A DNA stretch of 64,000 nucleotides from JAJPKK01 sp963824905 (GCA_963824905.1 CAWGRH010000013.1:192526-256525), one strand, 5' to 3'. Positions 18,266 to 27,167 are shown, numbered from the stretch's first letter. Notes: generated by a model not told the origin, from the letters alone. Numbers and translations are program-made.

Positions 18266-18685
18266 ATGACCTCGTCGAACGCTCACAACTTGCCTGGAGC
18301 CGTACAGGACTCATGGGACCTGAAGGGTGTCAATATCCTTCTGGTCGAGGATTCCTGGCATCTCGGCATTGCCTTGAAGAACCTTCTCAAGGCCTGGGGC
18401 GCCGAGGTGGCGGGGCCGGTCGCGACAGCGGCCGAGGCCGACCGGTTGACCTCCGAGCAGCGCCCGGCAGTCGCCCTTGTCGACCTCAATCTGCGCGGCG
18501 GCGAGCGGGCATACGACCTGATCGACCGGCTGCATGAGCGCGGTATTCCCGTCATCGTGACCTCCGGCTACGAGGTGCTGCCGCGCCCGCCGGGAAAGGC
18601 GGTGGCGGTGCTCCAGAAGCCCTTCGGCGAAGCCCAGCTGCTCGCCCTGCTGCGTCCCCTGACGGCCCAGAAGGCGGCCGAATAG
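18266..18685 (+). CDS. Single-domain response regulator (receiver only)
   Basis: This 139-residue receiver domain contains the acidic pair in VNILLVEDSWHL, the phosphoacceptor Asp in ALVDLNLRGG, the Ser of PVIVTSGYE and the Lys of VLQKPFGE. There is no output domain, so it acts by phosphotransfer or protein binding. No histidine kinase is adjacent. GTG or ATG choice is not in doubt; the ATG at 18266 leads to the receiver after about 20 residues. Confidence 0.9.
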   Translation: MTSSNAHNLPGAVQDSWDLKGVNILLVEDSWHLGIALKNLLKAWGAEVAGPVATAAEADRLTSEQRPAVALVDLNLRGGERAYDLIDRLHERGIPVIVTSGYEVLPRPPGKAVAVLQKPFGEAQLLALLRPLTAQKAAE

Positions 18686-18701
18686 GCGGGGCCCAGTCCG
18701 C

Positions 18702-19079
18702 GTGGTCCGGACGTGGGTGGATAACGTGACTTCCTGCCATCCGCGCCGTTGTTTCCTGGGCTTTTCCCTGGGGCTGATGACCGGCCTCGCCGTCGCCGGT
18801 TGCTCGGAAGGTCCAAAACTCACCGATGAAGGGCCGAGCCTCGCGTCGGTGCCGGCGCGCTTGCAGTCCGGCGACTGGATCAAGGTGATCGTCTACGGCG
18901 AGCCTTCGCTCAGCGGCGACTTCCAGATCGACCAGACCGGTTCGGTGCTGCTCCCGCTCGCCGGCCCCACCAAGGCGGCCGGCATGACCGCGTCCGAGCT
19001 CGCCGAGGCGTTGACCAAGAGGTACCGCGCCGAATACGTGCGGAACCCCAAGGTCACGGTGACCGGGCCGCGCAGTTGA
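18702..19079 (+). CDS. Short polysaccharide-export-type lipoprotein
   Basis: This protein of about 125 residues has a lipoprotein signal peptide ending in LAVAGC. A Poly_export domain follows (LQSGDWIKVIVYGEPSLSGD, VLLPLAGPTKAAGMTASELA, YVRNPKVTVTGP). The SLBB part present in the longer paralogue at 4518-5180 is missing, so the protein stops at the end of the first domain. The start is a GTG at 18702, or GTG 18717/18726. It follows the response regulator by 16 bases and may share its transcript. Confidence 0.8.
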   Translation: MVRTWVDNVTSCHPRRCFLGFSLGLMTGLAVAGCSEGPKLTDEGPSLASVPARLQSGDWIKVIVYGEPSLSGDFQIDQTGSVLLPLAGPTKAAGMTASELAEALTKRYRAEYVRNPKVTVTGPRS

Positions 19080-19293
19080 GCGGCCCTCGGCCCGTTGCAC
19101 TGTCATCCCCGCTTCGCACTCGTGCTCTTGCGCCGCCCACTTCGCATGACCGGGCACAGCCATGCCTCACCAAGCAGCGCAATCGGACGCGTCGAACGAG
19201 CGCGCGCCGAGCGCCGTCGAATGACCGGCGGGCAACGTCCGGCGCAACATCTGGCGCCTTGCATTTGCGCTCTCGCGCCGCCATCCTCGCATC

Positions 19294-20307
19294 ATGGACG
19301 ACCGCACCGTTTCGCATGCCGGCACGGACGACGCGCCGGTGCGCGGCCTTGACGGCATTGCCCGCCACGATTGGACACGCGCCGACATTGCGGCCCTGTA
19401 CGAATTGCCGTTTCCCGACCTGATCTTCCACGCCCAGCGCATTCATCGCATCCACTTCGATCCACGCGAGGTGCAGATTTCGACGCTGCTGTCGATCAAG
19501 ACCGGGGGGTGCCCGGAGGACTGCGCCTACTGCCCGCAGAGCGCGCGCTACGACACCGGCGTGAAAGCGGAAAGGCTGATGGAGGTCGAGGCGGTGCTTG
19601 CCGAGGCGGGCGCGGCCAAGGCAGCCGGCGCGAGCCGCTTCTGCATGGGCGCGGCGTGGCGCTCACCCAAGGACCGCGATCTGGACGCAGTCTGCGCCAT
19701 GATCGAAGGCGTAAAAGCGCTCGGCCTCGAGAGCTGCGCGACACTCGGCATGCTCAGCGAGGCGCAGGCGCTCAAGCTCAAGTCGGCGGGGCTCGACTAC
19801 TACAACCACAACCTCGACACCTCGCCGGAGTTCTACGGCGACATCATCTCGACCCGCACCTATCGGGACCGGCTCGACACCCTCGCCCATGTGCGAGACG
19901 CCGGCATCCATGTGTGCTGCGGCGGCATCGTCGGGATGGGCGAGGCGCGCGCCGACCGCGTCGGCATGATCGCGACGCTCGCGAGCCTGCCCGGTGCACC
20001 CGGAATCGGTGCCGATCAACATGCTGGTCCGCGTGGAGGGGACGCCGCTGGGGAGCCGATGGGCGAGGTGGCGTTTGACCCCCTGGAGTTCGTCCGCACC
20101 GTCGCGGTCGCCCGGATCGCGTTGCCGGCCTCGGTGGTGCGGCTCTCGGCGGGGCGGGAGGATATGAGCGAGGAGGCCCAGGCGCTGTGCTTTCTTGCCG
20201 GGGCGAACTCGATTTTCTACGGGCCCCGCCTGCTCACCACCCCCAATCCCGACCGCGACCGCGACCTCGCGCTCCTCGATAAGCTCGGCCTCGTGCCGAT
20301 GCGGTGA
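19294..20307 (+). CDS. bioB: Biotin synthase BioB, with an internal out-of-frame patch
   Basis: BioB is the radical-SAM enzyme that inserts sulfur into dethiobiotin. The cluster-binding motif CPEDCAYC is present, followed by CMGAAWRSPKDRD, YYNHNLDTSPEFYG and CCGGIVGMGE. About 20 residues around 234-253 do not resemble BioB. In the next frame, bases about 19993-20050 read VHPESVPINMLVRVEGTPL, which is the conserved sequence. Thus one extra base near 19993 is compensated near 20051, leaving a net in-frame but wrong patch. No other bio gene is nearby. Confidence 0.93.
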   Translation: MDDRTVSHAGTDDAPVRGLDGIARHDWTRADIAALYELPFPDLIFHAQRIHRIHFDPREVQISTLLSIKTGGCPEDCAYCPQSARYDTGVKAERLMEVEAVLAEAGAAKAAGASRFCMGAAWRSPKDRDLDAVCAMIEGVKALGLESCATLGMLSEAQALKLKSAGLDYYNHNLDTSPEFYGDIISTRTYRDRLDTLAHVRDAGIHVCCGGIVGMGEARADRVGMIATLASLPGAPGIGADQHAGPRGGDAAGEPMGEVAFDPLEFVRTVAVARIALPASVVRLSAGREDMSEEAQALCFLAGANSIFYGPRLLTTPNPDRDRDLALLDKLGLVPMR

Positions 20308-20476
20308 GGAACCTGTTTCGGCGGCACCACACCGCGGGTTTATCAGCCCCTCGACCGACCAAACCGATGGAACTTAGGGCATTTTTAAGACATCGCTTGC
20401 GTGTGTGAGATCGGTCACAGAGCTTTGGGCGGCAAACTTTCATAGTGCGGGTGTCAGCAATTCAGGAGACACCCCC

Positions 20477-21091
20477 ATGTCTGGCCTGGCCCCAGTTACC
20501 GAGCTTCATCCGGGCATCCCGCTCGGCGCTACCGCGTCCTCTCACGACGCCGCGCTCATCGAGCGGATCGCAGCCCGCGACCGCGACGCGATGCTGGTGC
20601 TGTTTACCGCACACAACGCCCGCGTGTTCAGATTCATTCTCCGCATGATCGGCGACCGTAGCCTTGCCGAGGACCTGACCAGCGAGGTTTTCCTCGATGT
20701 CTGGCGGCAGGCCGGCCAATTCGAGGGCCGCTCCACGGTTTCCACCTGGATGCTGGCGATGGCGCGCTACAAGGCGCTCGCCGCCCGCCGGCGCCGCACC
20801 GAGGACCAGCTCGACGACGAGGTCGTCGAGGCCATCGCGGACGAGAACGACGATCCTGAAATTTCGGCTCAGAAGAGGGACCGCAGCGAGATCCTGCGCC
20901 GGTGCCTCGACCAGCTCTCTGCCCAGCATCGCGAGATCGTCGACCTCGTCTACTACCACGAGAAATCGGTGGAGGAGGCGGCGAAGATCCTTTCGATCCC
21001 CCAGAATACCGTGAAGACCCGGCTGTTCCATGCCCGCAAGCGCCTCTCCGCGCTCGCCGCCGAAGTCGGGCTCGATCGCAGCTATCTCTGA
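20477..21091 (+). CDS. ECF-type RNA polymerase sigma factor
   Basis: This 204-residue sigma factor has region 2 (LFTAHNARVFRFILRMIGD, LAEDLTSEVFLDVWRQ, STWMLAMARYKAL) and region 4 (LDQLSAQHREIVDLVYYHE, SVEEAAKILSIPQNTVKTRL). ATG 20477 has AGGAGA eight bases upstream; the earlier ATG at 20405 is not used. No anti-sigma gene follows. Instead a 31-codon gene starts 36 bases after the stop, followed by a Bug protein. The regulated genes are unknown. Confidence 0.93.
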   Translation: MSGLAPVTELHPGIPLGATASSHDAALIERIAARDRDAMLVLFTAHNARVFRFILRMIGDRSLAEDLTSEVFLDVWRQAGQFEGRSTVSTWMLAMARYKALAARRRRTEDQLDDEVVEAIADENDDPEISAQKRDRSEILRRCLDQLSAQHREIVDLVYYHEKSVEEAAKILSIPQNTVKTRLFHARKRLSALAAEVGLDRSYL

Positions 21092-21127
21092 ACCATCGTT
21101 GAAACCTCAAACTAGGGGCGCACAGCT

Positions 21128-21223
21128 ATGAAATCCGCCGTCGCAGCCGTGTCACTCACCTTCGCGGCCATCGCATTCTTCCTCGCGGCGCTGCCGCCGG
21201 GATCGCTGCCCGACTTCTTTTAG
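21128..21223 (+). CDS. 31-residue hydrophobic peptide gene
   Basis: ATG 21128 to TAG 21221-21223 encodes a 31-residue peptide. It begins MKSAVAAVSLTFAAIAFFLA and ends in PGSLPDFF. The sequence looks like a small membrane peptide or a bare signal peptide. It starts 36 bases after the ECF sigma gene, where an anti-sigma gene would normally lie. Only a comparison of related genomes could prove that it is expressed. Confidence 0.5.
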   Translation: MKSAVAAVSLTFAAIAFFLAALPPGSLPDFF

Positions 21224-21321
21224 AAAAACCTCCGGACGGCGTGACCTTTCGCGCCTCTTTCCCGGCGAGATGCCTCGTGTAGCCTCTCAAGGCGCGCCCC
21301 GCGCCGAGAGGGACCGAGACG

Positions 21322-22296
21322 ATGAAACTGCCGCGCCGAGCGTTCCTGCGTATTGCCGCAGCTACGGCACTCCCGATCTCCGCACGCCCAACCTTGGCGC
21401 AGGCCTATCCGACGCGGCCGGTGCGGCTGATCGTCGGCTACAGTGCCGGCGGCACCGCCGACATCGTGGCGAGGATCATCGCACAGCGGCTCACCGAGCG
21501 GGTCGGGCAGCCGGTGGTGGTCGAGAACAAGCCGGGCGCCACGACCAACATCGCCACCCAAGCCGTGATCAGCGCAGCGCCCGACGGCCATACGCTGCTC
21601 TATGTCACCGCGGCCAACGCCACCAACGCCTCGCTTTATTCCTCGCTGCCCTTCAACTTCCAGCGCGACATCGTGCCGGTGGCGGGGCTCGTCGAGTTCA
21701 CGCTGGTCCTGGTGGTGAATGCGGCGCTCCCGGTCCACTCGATCGGCGAGTTCGTCGCCTATGCCAGGGCCAATCCCGGCAAGATCAGCATGGCCTCGTT
21801 CGGCGTCGGCACCACCAGCCATCTGTCCGGCGAATTGCTCAAGCTCACCACCGGCATCGACACCGTGCACGTGCCCTATCGCGGCGGCGCGCCGATGATC
21901 ACCGATCTCGTCAGCGGCCAAGTGCAGGCGGCATTCGACGCGCTGCCGGAAGCGCTGCCGCATGTCCGCACCGGCGCATTGCGTCCGCTCGCCGTGACGA
22001 CGGCGGCGCGGGCAGAGTTGCTTCCCGACATCCCGACTATCGGCGACACCATTCCGGGCTACGAGGCGAGCAGCTGGGCGGGCGTCGGCGCGCCCCGCGG
22101 CACGCCGCCGGCGGTCGTCGAAACGCTGCGCCGCGAGGCCGCATCCGCGCTGGCGGACCCCGCGATCCGGGCGCGCCTCAACGATCTCGGCAGTGCGCCC
22201 TGGCCGCTCGGACCCGACGACTTCGGCGCCTATATCGCGGCCGAAACCGAGAAATGGGCGAAGGTCGTCAAGTTCGCCGGCGTCAAGACGGAGTAG
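21322..22296 (+). CDS. Bug-type substrate-binding protein
   Basis: This 324-residue Bug/TctC periplasmic binding protein has a Tat-like signal (MKLPRRAFLRIAAATALPIS). Family segments are PTRPVRLIVGYSAGGTADIV, GQPVVVENKPGATTNIATQA, AAPDGHTLLY and VHVPYRGGAPMITDLVSG. It binds a small organic acid presumably, but the ligand is unknown and no permease genes are present. It overlaps the 3' end of the convergent MFS gene by 14 bases. Confidence 0.92.
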   Translation: MKLPRRAFLRIAAATALPISARPTLAQAYPTRPVRLIVGYSAGGTADIVARIIAQRLTERVGQPVVVENKPGATTNIATQAVISAAPDGHTLLYVTAANATNASLYSSLPFNFQRDIVPVAGLVEFTLVLVVNAALPVHSIGEFVAYARANPGKISMASFGVGTTSHLSGELLKLTTGIDTVHVPYRGGAPMITDLVSGQVQAAFDALPEALPHVRTGALRPLAVTTAARAELLPDIPTIGDTIPGYEASSWAGVGAPRGTPPAVVETLRREAASALADPAIRARLNDLGSAPWPLGPDDFGAYIAAETEKWAKVVKFAGVKTE

Positions 22297-23470
22297 CTTC
22301 ACCTCTCACCGCGTGCCCCAGGGCTCTCGCGGCGACGTCTACGTCGTAGTAACGCCGCAGCATCGCGGCCATTCCCGCGATTCCCAAAAGCGCCAGCAGG
22401 ATGCCGACCCATAGCGGTGCGCCGAGCGTGCCCAGCAGCGCCGCGATCAAAAGTCCGCTGGCACCGCCGATGTCCCAGCCGCCTTCGGCGACGACGTGGA
22501 AGCGCAGCGTGCAGGGCGCGTGCTTGCCCTGCGTGTACACCGCGGTCATCAGGGTCGGCGTGTAAAGGCAGCCGGCAAGCGCGCCGAGCGCGTTCGCGAC
22601 CACTGCGAACAGGGCGTTGCCGACGGAGAGGGCGCGCAGCACGACGACGGCGGCGAGCGGGGCGAACGCATACCAGACCGCGTGCTTGCCATAGCCGCGG
22701 TCGATGTGCCGTCCGAGCAACAGGCCGCCGACCGCGCCGACCAGCGCAGCCACGGCGAGCGCACCGCCGAAACCGAGCAGACTTTCGCGCAGCGAAAGAA
22801 ACAACGCGATCTGCCAGACGAACCCATAGCTCGCCGCGATCCAGCCGTCGGCTGCGAACAGCAGCGCGCCGGGAAGCGCGGCGCGCAAGCTGCCGATCGA
22901 TTGCGGCGCGACCTTCACGTCGGGCGTGCGCAGAAACGGCAGCGCGGCGAACACCAGGACCACGGCCGTGATCCCGAACGCCACGCGCGGCCCGAAGGTG
23001 ACGAGCAGCCATCCCGTCAGCAGCGGGCTCACGACGCCGACGATCGCGGCGATCGCTTCGCGCGCGCCGATCTGCTGGCCACGGTGCTCGTCATCGCCGA
23101 GCGCAGCGAAATAGGCGTGGTAGGTCGGCCAGTAGACGGTGTCGCTCAGTGCCGACGCGGCGATGAGCCAATAGAGCGCGGGACCGACGCCGTGCACCTC
23201 GGCGAGCAGCGGGTATTGCACTGCGCTCATCAGCGTGCCAGCGGCCACCATGCGCCGCAGCCCAAATCGCACCGAGAGACCGACGACGACCGGACGCACG
23301 ATGAAGCGCCCGAGCAGGATCGCGGCGAGCGAGACGAACACCGCCGGCGCCGACACGCCGGAGTCGAGGAGATACACCATGAAGAAGGCGCCGCCGCCGC
23401 TGAGCGCGATCGAATGGATGCCATAGTGCAGGTTGAGATAGTTGACGGCGTTGTTGCCGAAGAAGGCCAT
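22283..23470 (-). CDS. MFS transporter
   Basis: This 395-residue protein has about eleven or twelve hydrophobic segments arranged as in major facilitator proteins. The start MAFFGNNAVNYLNLHYGIHS is followed by a first helix and the loop RFGLRRMVAAGTL between helices 2 and 3. A central loop lies around residues 180-195. The substrate is unknown. It converges with the Bug gene at 21322-22296. Confidence 0.85.
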   Translation of the reverse strand: MAFFGNNAVNYLNLHYGIHSIALSGGGAFFMVYLLDSGVSAPAVFVSLAAILLGRFIVRPVVVGLSVRFGLRRMVAAGTLMSAVQYPLLAEVHGVGPALYWLIAASALSDTVYWPTYHAYFAALGDDEHRGQQIGAREAIAAIVGVVSPLLTGWLLVTFGPRVAFGITAVVLVFAALPFLRTPDVKVAPQSIGSLRAALPGALLFAADGWIAASYGFVWQIALFLSLRESLLGFGGALAVAALVGAVGGLLLGRHIDRGYGKHAVWYAFAPLAAVVVLRALSVGNALFAVVANALGALAGCLYTPTLMTAVYTQGKHAPCTLRFHVVAEGGWDIGGASGLLIAALLGTLGAPLWVGILLALLGIAGMAAMLRRYYDVDVAARALGHAVRGEATPS

Positions 23471-23665
23471 GGGGTGTTCCGGTCGGGTGAGGAGTTGAAG
23501 GAGAGAATGCGCGTCCGACCGGCCGAGCGACGGCCGGCGGATATCGGCTCACTTCATTCGATCAATCACCACGGAAACCTTCCTTCGCGAGATGGCCGCG
23601 GGCAATCTATCGCAGGATCGCGGCTGAGGGAATCGTCGGGGCGAGGGCACTTGCTCACGAGTTCG

Positions 23666-23769
23666 TCATTCCGGGGCGATGCGCCGCATCGAACCCGGAA
23701 TCCAGAGCTGCGGTCGAATTCAGAAAGAGCTGGATTCCGGGTTCGGGCCTGCGGCCGGCCCCCGAATGA
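23666..23769. repeat. Palindromic intergenic repeat (TCATTCCGGG type)
   Basis: The left arm begins TCATTCCGGGGCGATGCG and carries GAACCCGGAATCCAGAG. The right arm carries AGCTGGATTCCGGGTTCG and ends CCCCCGAATGA. The arms are near-perfect reverse complements of about 40 bases. A half-size relative lies at 52676-52712. The form is that of dispersed palindromes common in Bradyrhizobium-type genomes. Confidence 0.75.
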
Positions 23770-23792
23770 CTCGGGTAATGTTCACCCGTGCC

Positions 23793-24635
23793 TCACTTCT
23801 GCGTCTGCTTGAAGTAGCGCAGATCCGGGGGCGGCTGGTCTTTCTTCGCCGGCATCAGGTAGCCGTCGGCGCTCATGAAGTAGTTTTCCTTGCCGATCTG
23901 GACGTGGTTGTTGCTCTCGTTGCAGAGGTCCTCGAACATCCGGCCGTCGCGGATGCGGTAATAGTTCTTCACCACAGTCCATGGCCGGGTGAGGGCGTGG
24001 TCGATCACCGTGATCTCGTTCTTGAGGATGTCAGGGTTCGCCTTGTCGAGCGAGAGGCGCTCCTTGACGATCGACTGGTTGTCGAGGTGGAGCGGCATGC
24101 CGCTGTCCTCGTAATTGCGCGGGCCCTTGAAGTCGCGGGTCTCCACCTCGAGCGTGTCGAACCGGCCGTCGCCGTCGCTATCGAGCCAGGTGCCGACCGA
24201 ATAGCCCGCATAGGAGGGCTCGTTGTCGGACGGGAAGCGCGTGCCGTCGGTGTAGATGCGGCGCGGCAGGTTGTTCTCGTAGACCACGTAAGTGATCTTC
24301 GGCAGAATCACGAACTCGATCGGACGGATGATGGTCATCAGCCGCGGCATGCCGTTGCTGATGCAGGTGACGCGGGTGTCGCCGCCCTGCCCGCCGGCGT
24401 CCTGGTCCGCCATGCTGGCTTCCCAGATCGCCTGATATTCTGCAGTTAGCGGCGGGTGCTGGCCGCGGCCGCGCGGCCTCGTCTCCTCCCAGCCGATGCC
24501 GGTGCCCGGTGCGCGCCGCCAGGTGCCGCCCCAGTCCGGATATTTGCTCTCGTCGTGCGCTGCAGCCCCGGCCAGCGTGATGAGCAACGCCGCCGTGCCC
24601 GCGACGGCGGCAATCGCGCGGTCGCAAAAACGCAT
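23793..24635 (-). CDS. Secreted protein of unknown function, related to 41606-42460
   Basis: This 280-residue protein has an N-terminal signal peptide (MRFCDRAIAAVAGTAALLIT, cleavage near GAAAHD). After WGGTWRRAP, conserved-looking blocks are ISNGMPRLM, LPRRIYTDG, GYSVGTWLDSDGDG and LEVETRDFKG. The same block order occurs in the protein at 41606-42460 (SWYGDSVGHYEGDTLVVDT). Similar proteins are common in soil proteobacteria without assigned function. The start follows GGGAGGACATC. Confidence 0.75.
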   Translation of the reverse strand: MRFCDRAIAAVAGTAALLITLAGAAAHDESKYPDWGGTWRRAPGTGIGWEETRPRGRGQHPPLTAEYQAIWEASMADQDAGGQGGDTRVTCISNGMPRLMTIIRPIEFVILPKITYVVYENNLPRRIYTDGTRFPSDNEPSYAGYSVGTWLDSDGDGRFDTLEVETRDFKGPRNYEDSGMPLHLDNQSIVKERLSLDKANPDILKNEITVIDHALTRPWTVVKNYYRIRDGRMFEDLCNESNNHVQIGKENYFMSADGYLMPAKKDQPPPDLRYFKQTQK

Positions 24636-25084
24636 GATGTCCTCCCTCGAATTTTATCCCGCGAGTTTACACCGGCGGGTTGCACGGGCGGAAGCGTTTC
24701 TCCGGCGCCGGAGGTGCGGCAGGACATGGCGATCGGCGGATGGACAAGGGCGCGGTGAGGCAATCAGCGCTGCCTAAAATTTTTGCGTGGCGGAGTTCCA
24801 CCGATGATGGACGGCCGCGGCGAAGCAAGCTCCTCGCGCCGCTCTACGCCGCGCCTCTCGTGTCGGCCTCCCCGATCGCACCTGCGGCGTCGGCAAGTCC
24901 GGGCTTTCTTGATCGGGACACATCGATGGTCTATGAGGGGCGGCGCCCTTAAAGGGCGTTACTTTCCCTCAGGACCAGACAAGCCCGGCTTCGACTTGAA
25001 ATCGGGATGTTCTGCGCTTCGCCCCGGCACACGAACCGCGGCGGCTCGCCTGAGCGGCCAAGCAAAACCTTCGGGAGAAGACCC
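24636..25084. other. Intergenic region with one small hairpin
   Basis: This 449-base divergent region lies between the secreted-protein gene and the PEBP gene. The only structure noted is the hairpin GCGCCCTTAAAGGGCG around 24944-24960. No coding sequence or promoter was identified with confidence. Confidence 0.5.
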
Positions 25085-25657
25085 ATGCTTTCCAAGCGTC
25101 TTGTGAAAACCCTGCTCGCGGCCAGCGCGTTGGTTGTCGGCTCGTGGGGCATCGGCAATGCCGCCGATCCGTTCGCGCTCTCCTCGACCACCTTCAAGGA
25201 CGGCACCTTGATGCCGAAGAAGGTCGCCAACGCGAACCCGGCGAACCCGAACTGCGTCGGCGAGAACGTTTCGCCGGAGCTCACCTGGACCGGCGTGCCG
25301 GACGGCACCAAGAGCTTCGCGCTCACCATGGTCGACCCGGAAGGCCGCGGCGGCCTTGGCGTGTTCCACTGGGTGGCCTACGGTATTCCGCCGAACGTTA
25401 CGCACTTCGCCGAGGGCGAGGTCACCAAGGCGAGCGACAAATACGTCGGCGGCAAGAGCACCCAGGGCGTCGGCAACTACTCCGGCCCGTGCACCCCGCC
25501 CGGCTCGCCGCACCACTACACCTTCATGATCATCTCGACCGACCTCGAGCCGAAGGCGCTGCCGGCCGGCCTGACGCTCCCGGAGCTTCAGGAGAAGCTC
25601 AACGGACACGTCAAGGGCGCAGCGGGCCTCGTCGGACTGTTCGTGAAGCCGCAATGA
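25085..25657 (+). CDS. Periplasmic PEBP-like (YbhB/YbcL) protein
   Basis: From ATG 25085 (GGGAGAAG upstream) a signal peptide ending near GNAADP leads into a phosphatidylethanolamine-binding-like domain. Family motifs are VSPELTWTGVPDGTKSFAL, the TMVDPEGRGG...FHWVAYGIP pair and GPCTPPGSPHHYTF. Bacterial YbhB/YbcL proteins have this ligand pocket, but their role is unclear. Length is 190 residues. Confidence 0.88.
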   Translation: MLSKRLVKTLLAASALVVGSWGIGNAADPFALSSTTFKDGTLMPKKVANANPANPNCVGENVSPELTWTGVPDGTKSFALTMVDPEGRGGLGVFHWVAYGIPPNVTHFAEGEVTKASDKYVGGKSTQGVGNYSGPCTPPGSPHHYTFMIISTDLEPKALPAGLTLPELQEKLNGHVKGAAGLVGLFVKPQ

Positions 25658-25763
25658 TGTGACGCGCCGGCGCATTGCGCCGGCTGAGTTTGCGACGCGC
25701 GGCGATTTCGGGGAGACCGGATCGCCGCGTTTTTGTTTTTGGTGTGGGTCGCCCTATTGAGCC

Positions 25764-25847
25764 CGTAGCCCGTATTGAGCGGAGCGAAATCCGGGTTTGG
25801 GTTTCGAGGTTCGCCCCGGATTTCGCTGCTGCTCAATCCGGGCTACG
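25764..25847. repeat. Palindromic intergenic repeat (GTAGCCCGGATT type)
   Basis: The left arm CGTAGCCCGTATTGAGCGG and the right arm CTCAATCCGGGCTACG are reverse complements with few mismatches. The inner part, GCGAAATCCGGG / CCCCGGATTTCGC, also pairs. Relatives occur at 59710-59803 and, degraded, at about 49346-49430. Confidence 0.75.
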
Positions 25848-25937
25848 TGTGACCACGCTTACGCCTCGGAGCCTTCATGCTAGGTGGGCCGGCGAATGCG
25901 CTTCGTCTCTGTCACCGGTGAACAACGATCTGCTATT

Positions 25938-26471
25938 TCACTTGCCCATCGAGTATTCGATGTCGAGTTCGCCTACGTCGGCAACACCAGCCTTGGGATC
26001 GAAAGTGGTGGCGTTGCGTGTGGTCCCCTGGATCGATGCGAGCTTCCCCGTACCGCCGAAAATGTGTCCGGCGCCCGTGGAGGCAAGTTTTCCTGTCGCG
26101 GTGCGCTGAATAATAGCCTCGTTGCGGACAAAGAACTTATCGCCGTTCTCCATGAGATATAAAAAGTATGACGAGGTGGTGCCAACACCGTCCGTTATGT
26201 TCGCGGTGCCGCGCTGCCATATCTCCTTGAGTTTGATCCCGTTGATGAGTGGCACGATGTTGGTGGGCAAGATGTAGTGCAAGTCGAACACGCGCACGAT
26301 GTGGTTCGGCACATCGCCGACTTCGACACTTTGTGAGGTATCGAATTTGAGGTTCTCAAAAGGGATTCTGAGAGAAACCTGCTGTTTCGCCTGGGCAAAG
26401 ACACAACCCGTCGACAAAGAAACCGCCAGCAATCCTATGACGATGCGAGAAACCGTGGCGCGTCGTGTCAT
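25938..26471 (-). CDS. Secreted protein of unknown function
   Basis: This 177-residue protein has an N-terminal signal (RIVIGLLAVSLSTGCVFAQA) that could be cleaved after AQA or processed at the Cys as a lipoprotein. The rest contains HIVRVFDLHYILPTNIVPLI and NGDKFFVRNEAIIQRT. I recognise no family. The ATG at 26471 follows GAGGGACATC. It is separated from the next minus-strand gene by 98 bases. Confidence 0.7.
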   Translation of the reverse strand: MTRRATVSRIVIGLLAVSLSTGCVFAQAKQQVSLRIPFENLKFDTSQSVEVGDVPNHIVRVFDLHYILPTNIVPLINGIKLKEIWQRGTANITDGVGTTSSYFLYLMENGDKFFVRNEAIIQRTATGKLASTGAGHIFGGTGKLASIQGTTRNATTFDPKAGVADVGELDIEYSMGK

Positions 26472-26569
26472 GATGTCCCTCGATGGCGAAGGGGCACGCT
26501 AACCCGCAAAAGGGGTATCGCGCAAGCAACGCACCGCGCTTCCCCGGCCGCGCATTTCTTGCGGCAACG

Positions 26570-26971
26570 TTACGTGAGGGAGCTCAGGCGCGATCGGATG
26601 TCCCGGTATGCTGCCGCGATGAGCCCGGCCAGCGCAGTGGCGTTCACGTCTTCCTGGCGGCGGAGCTTGACGTGCCGCATGCGCTTGCCGGTGCCTTCGA
26701 GAAGGCCGGCAGGGTCGTCGAGCTCAGCGCCGAAAAAGAAGCCGACGTTTGCATGGGCGCGGAAGGCGTCGACGTAGCCGAACGCCGCGTCTTCCACACA
26801 GGCGGTGGGATGGCCGTCGTGCAGAAGCTCGCGAACGTCTCCCCCGCATCCGCGCATTTCGTCGAACCATCGCCGTGCGAGTTTTCGCAGCTCGTCCTCG
26901 GGCTGCGCAAACCAGTCATCGACCGCTTGGTCTCGCCGGGCGGCGCTGGGGAACCGGAAGAGATTACTCAT
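26570..26971 (-). CDS. DUF1801-family protein
   Basis: This 133-residue protein from ATG 26971 (MSNLFRFPSAARRDQ) carries FGYVDAFRAHANVGFFFGAE and the C-terminal KRMRHVKLRR block typical of DUF1801/YdhG-like proteins. It ends with an AAYRDIRSRL helix. Function is unknown. It lies just beyond the rRNA operon terminator on the same strand. Confidence 0.8.
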   Translation of the reverse strand: MSNLFRFPSAARRDQAVDDWFAQPEDELRKLARRWFDEMRGCGGDVRELLHDGHPTACVEDAAFGYVDAFRAHANVGFFFGAELDDPAGLLEGTGKRMRHVKLRRQEDVNATALAGLIAAAYRDIRSRLSSLT

Positions 26972-27068
26972 CCGCCCATCCTGCCACGTCTGCGGCATGT
27001 GGCGCGTAGAAAACAATCCCGGTTACCGCTTCGCACTCGGACTGCGTTTCGCAGAAACCCCGCACAAA

Positions 27069-27108
27069 TAAAAACAGCCGCCGCGGAAAACCGCGACGGC
27101 TGTTTTTT
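27069..27108 (-). terminator. Rho-independent terminator of the rRNA operon
   Basis: A GC-rich stem (ACAGCCGCCGCGG paired with CCGCGACGGCTGT, one mismatch) with an AAAA/TTTT loop is bordered by A and T runs on both sides. Read on the minus strand it ends in TGTTTTTATTT about 60 bases after the 5S gene. The symmetry would let it work in both directions. Confidence 0.88.
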
Positions 27109-27167
27109 GGTGCGAGCACTCAACTGGACTAACGAGATATCGTGATGAGAAGCATCCGTCCTTTGCA

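Noticed and set aside
19080..19293. Possible gene between the export lipoprotein and bioB
   Set aside because: The short frames here are Arg-rich and lack ribosome sites; it is treated as the bioB leader.
26980..27165. tRNA-fMet after 5S
   Set aside because: No cloverleaf or CCA-end sequence is visible before or after the terminator.
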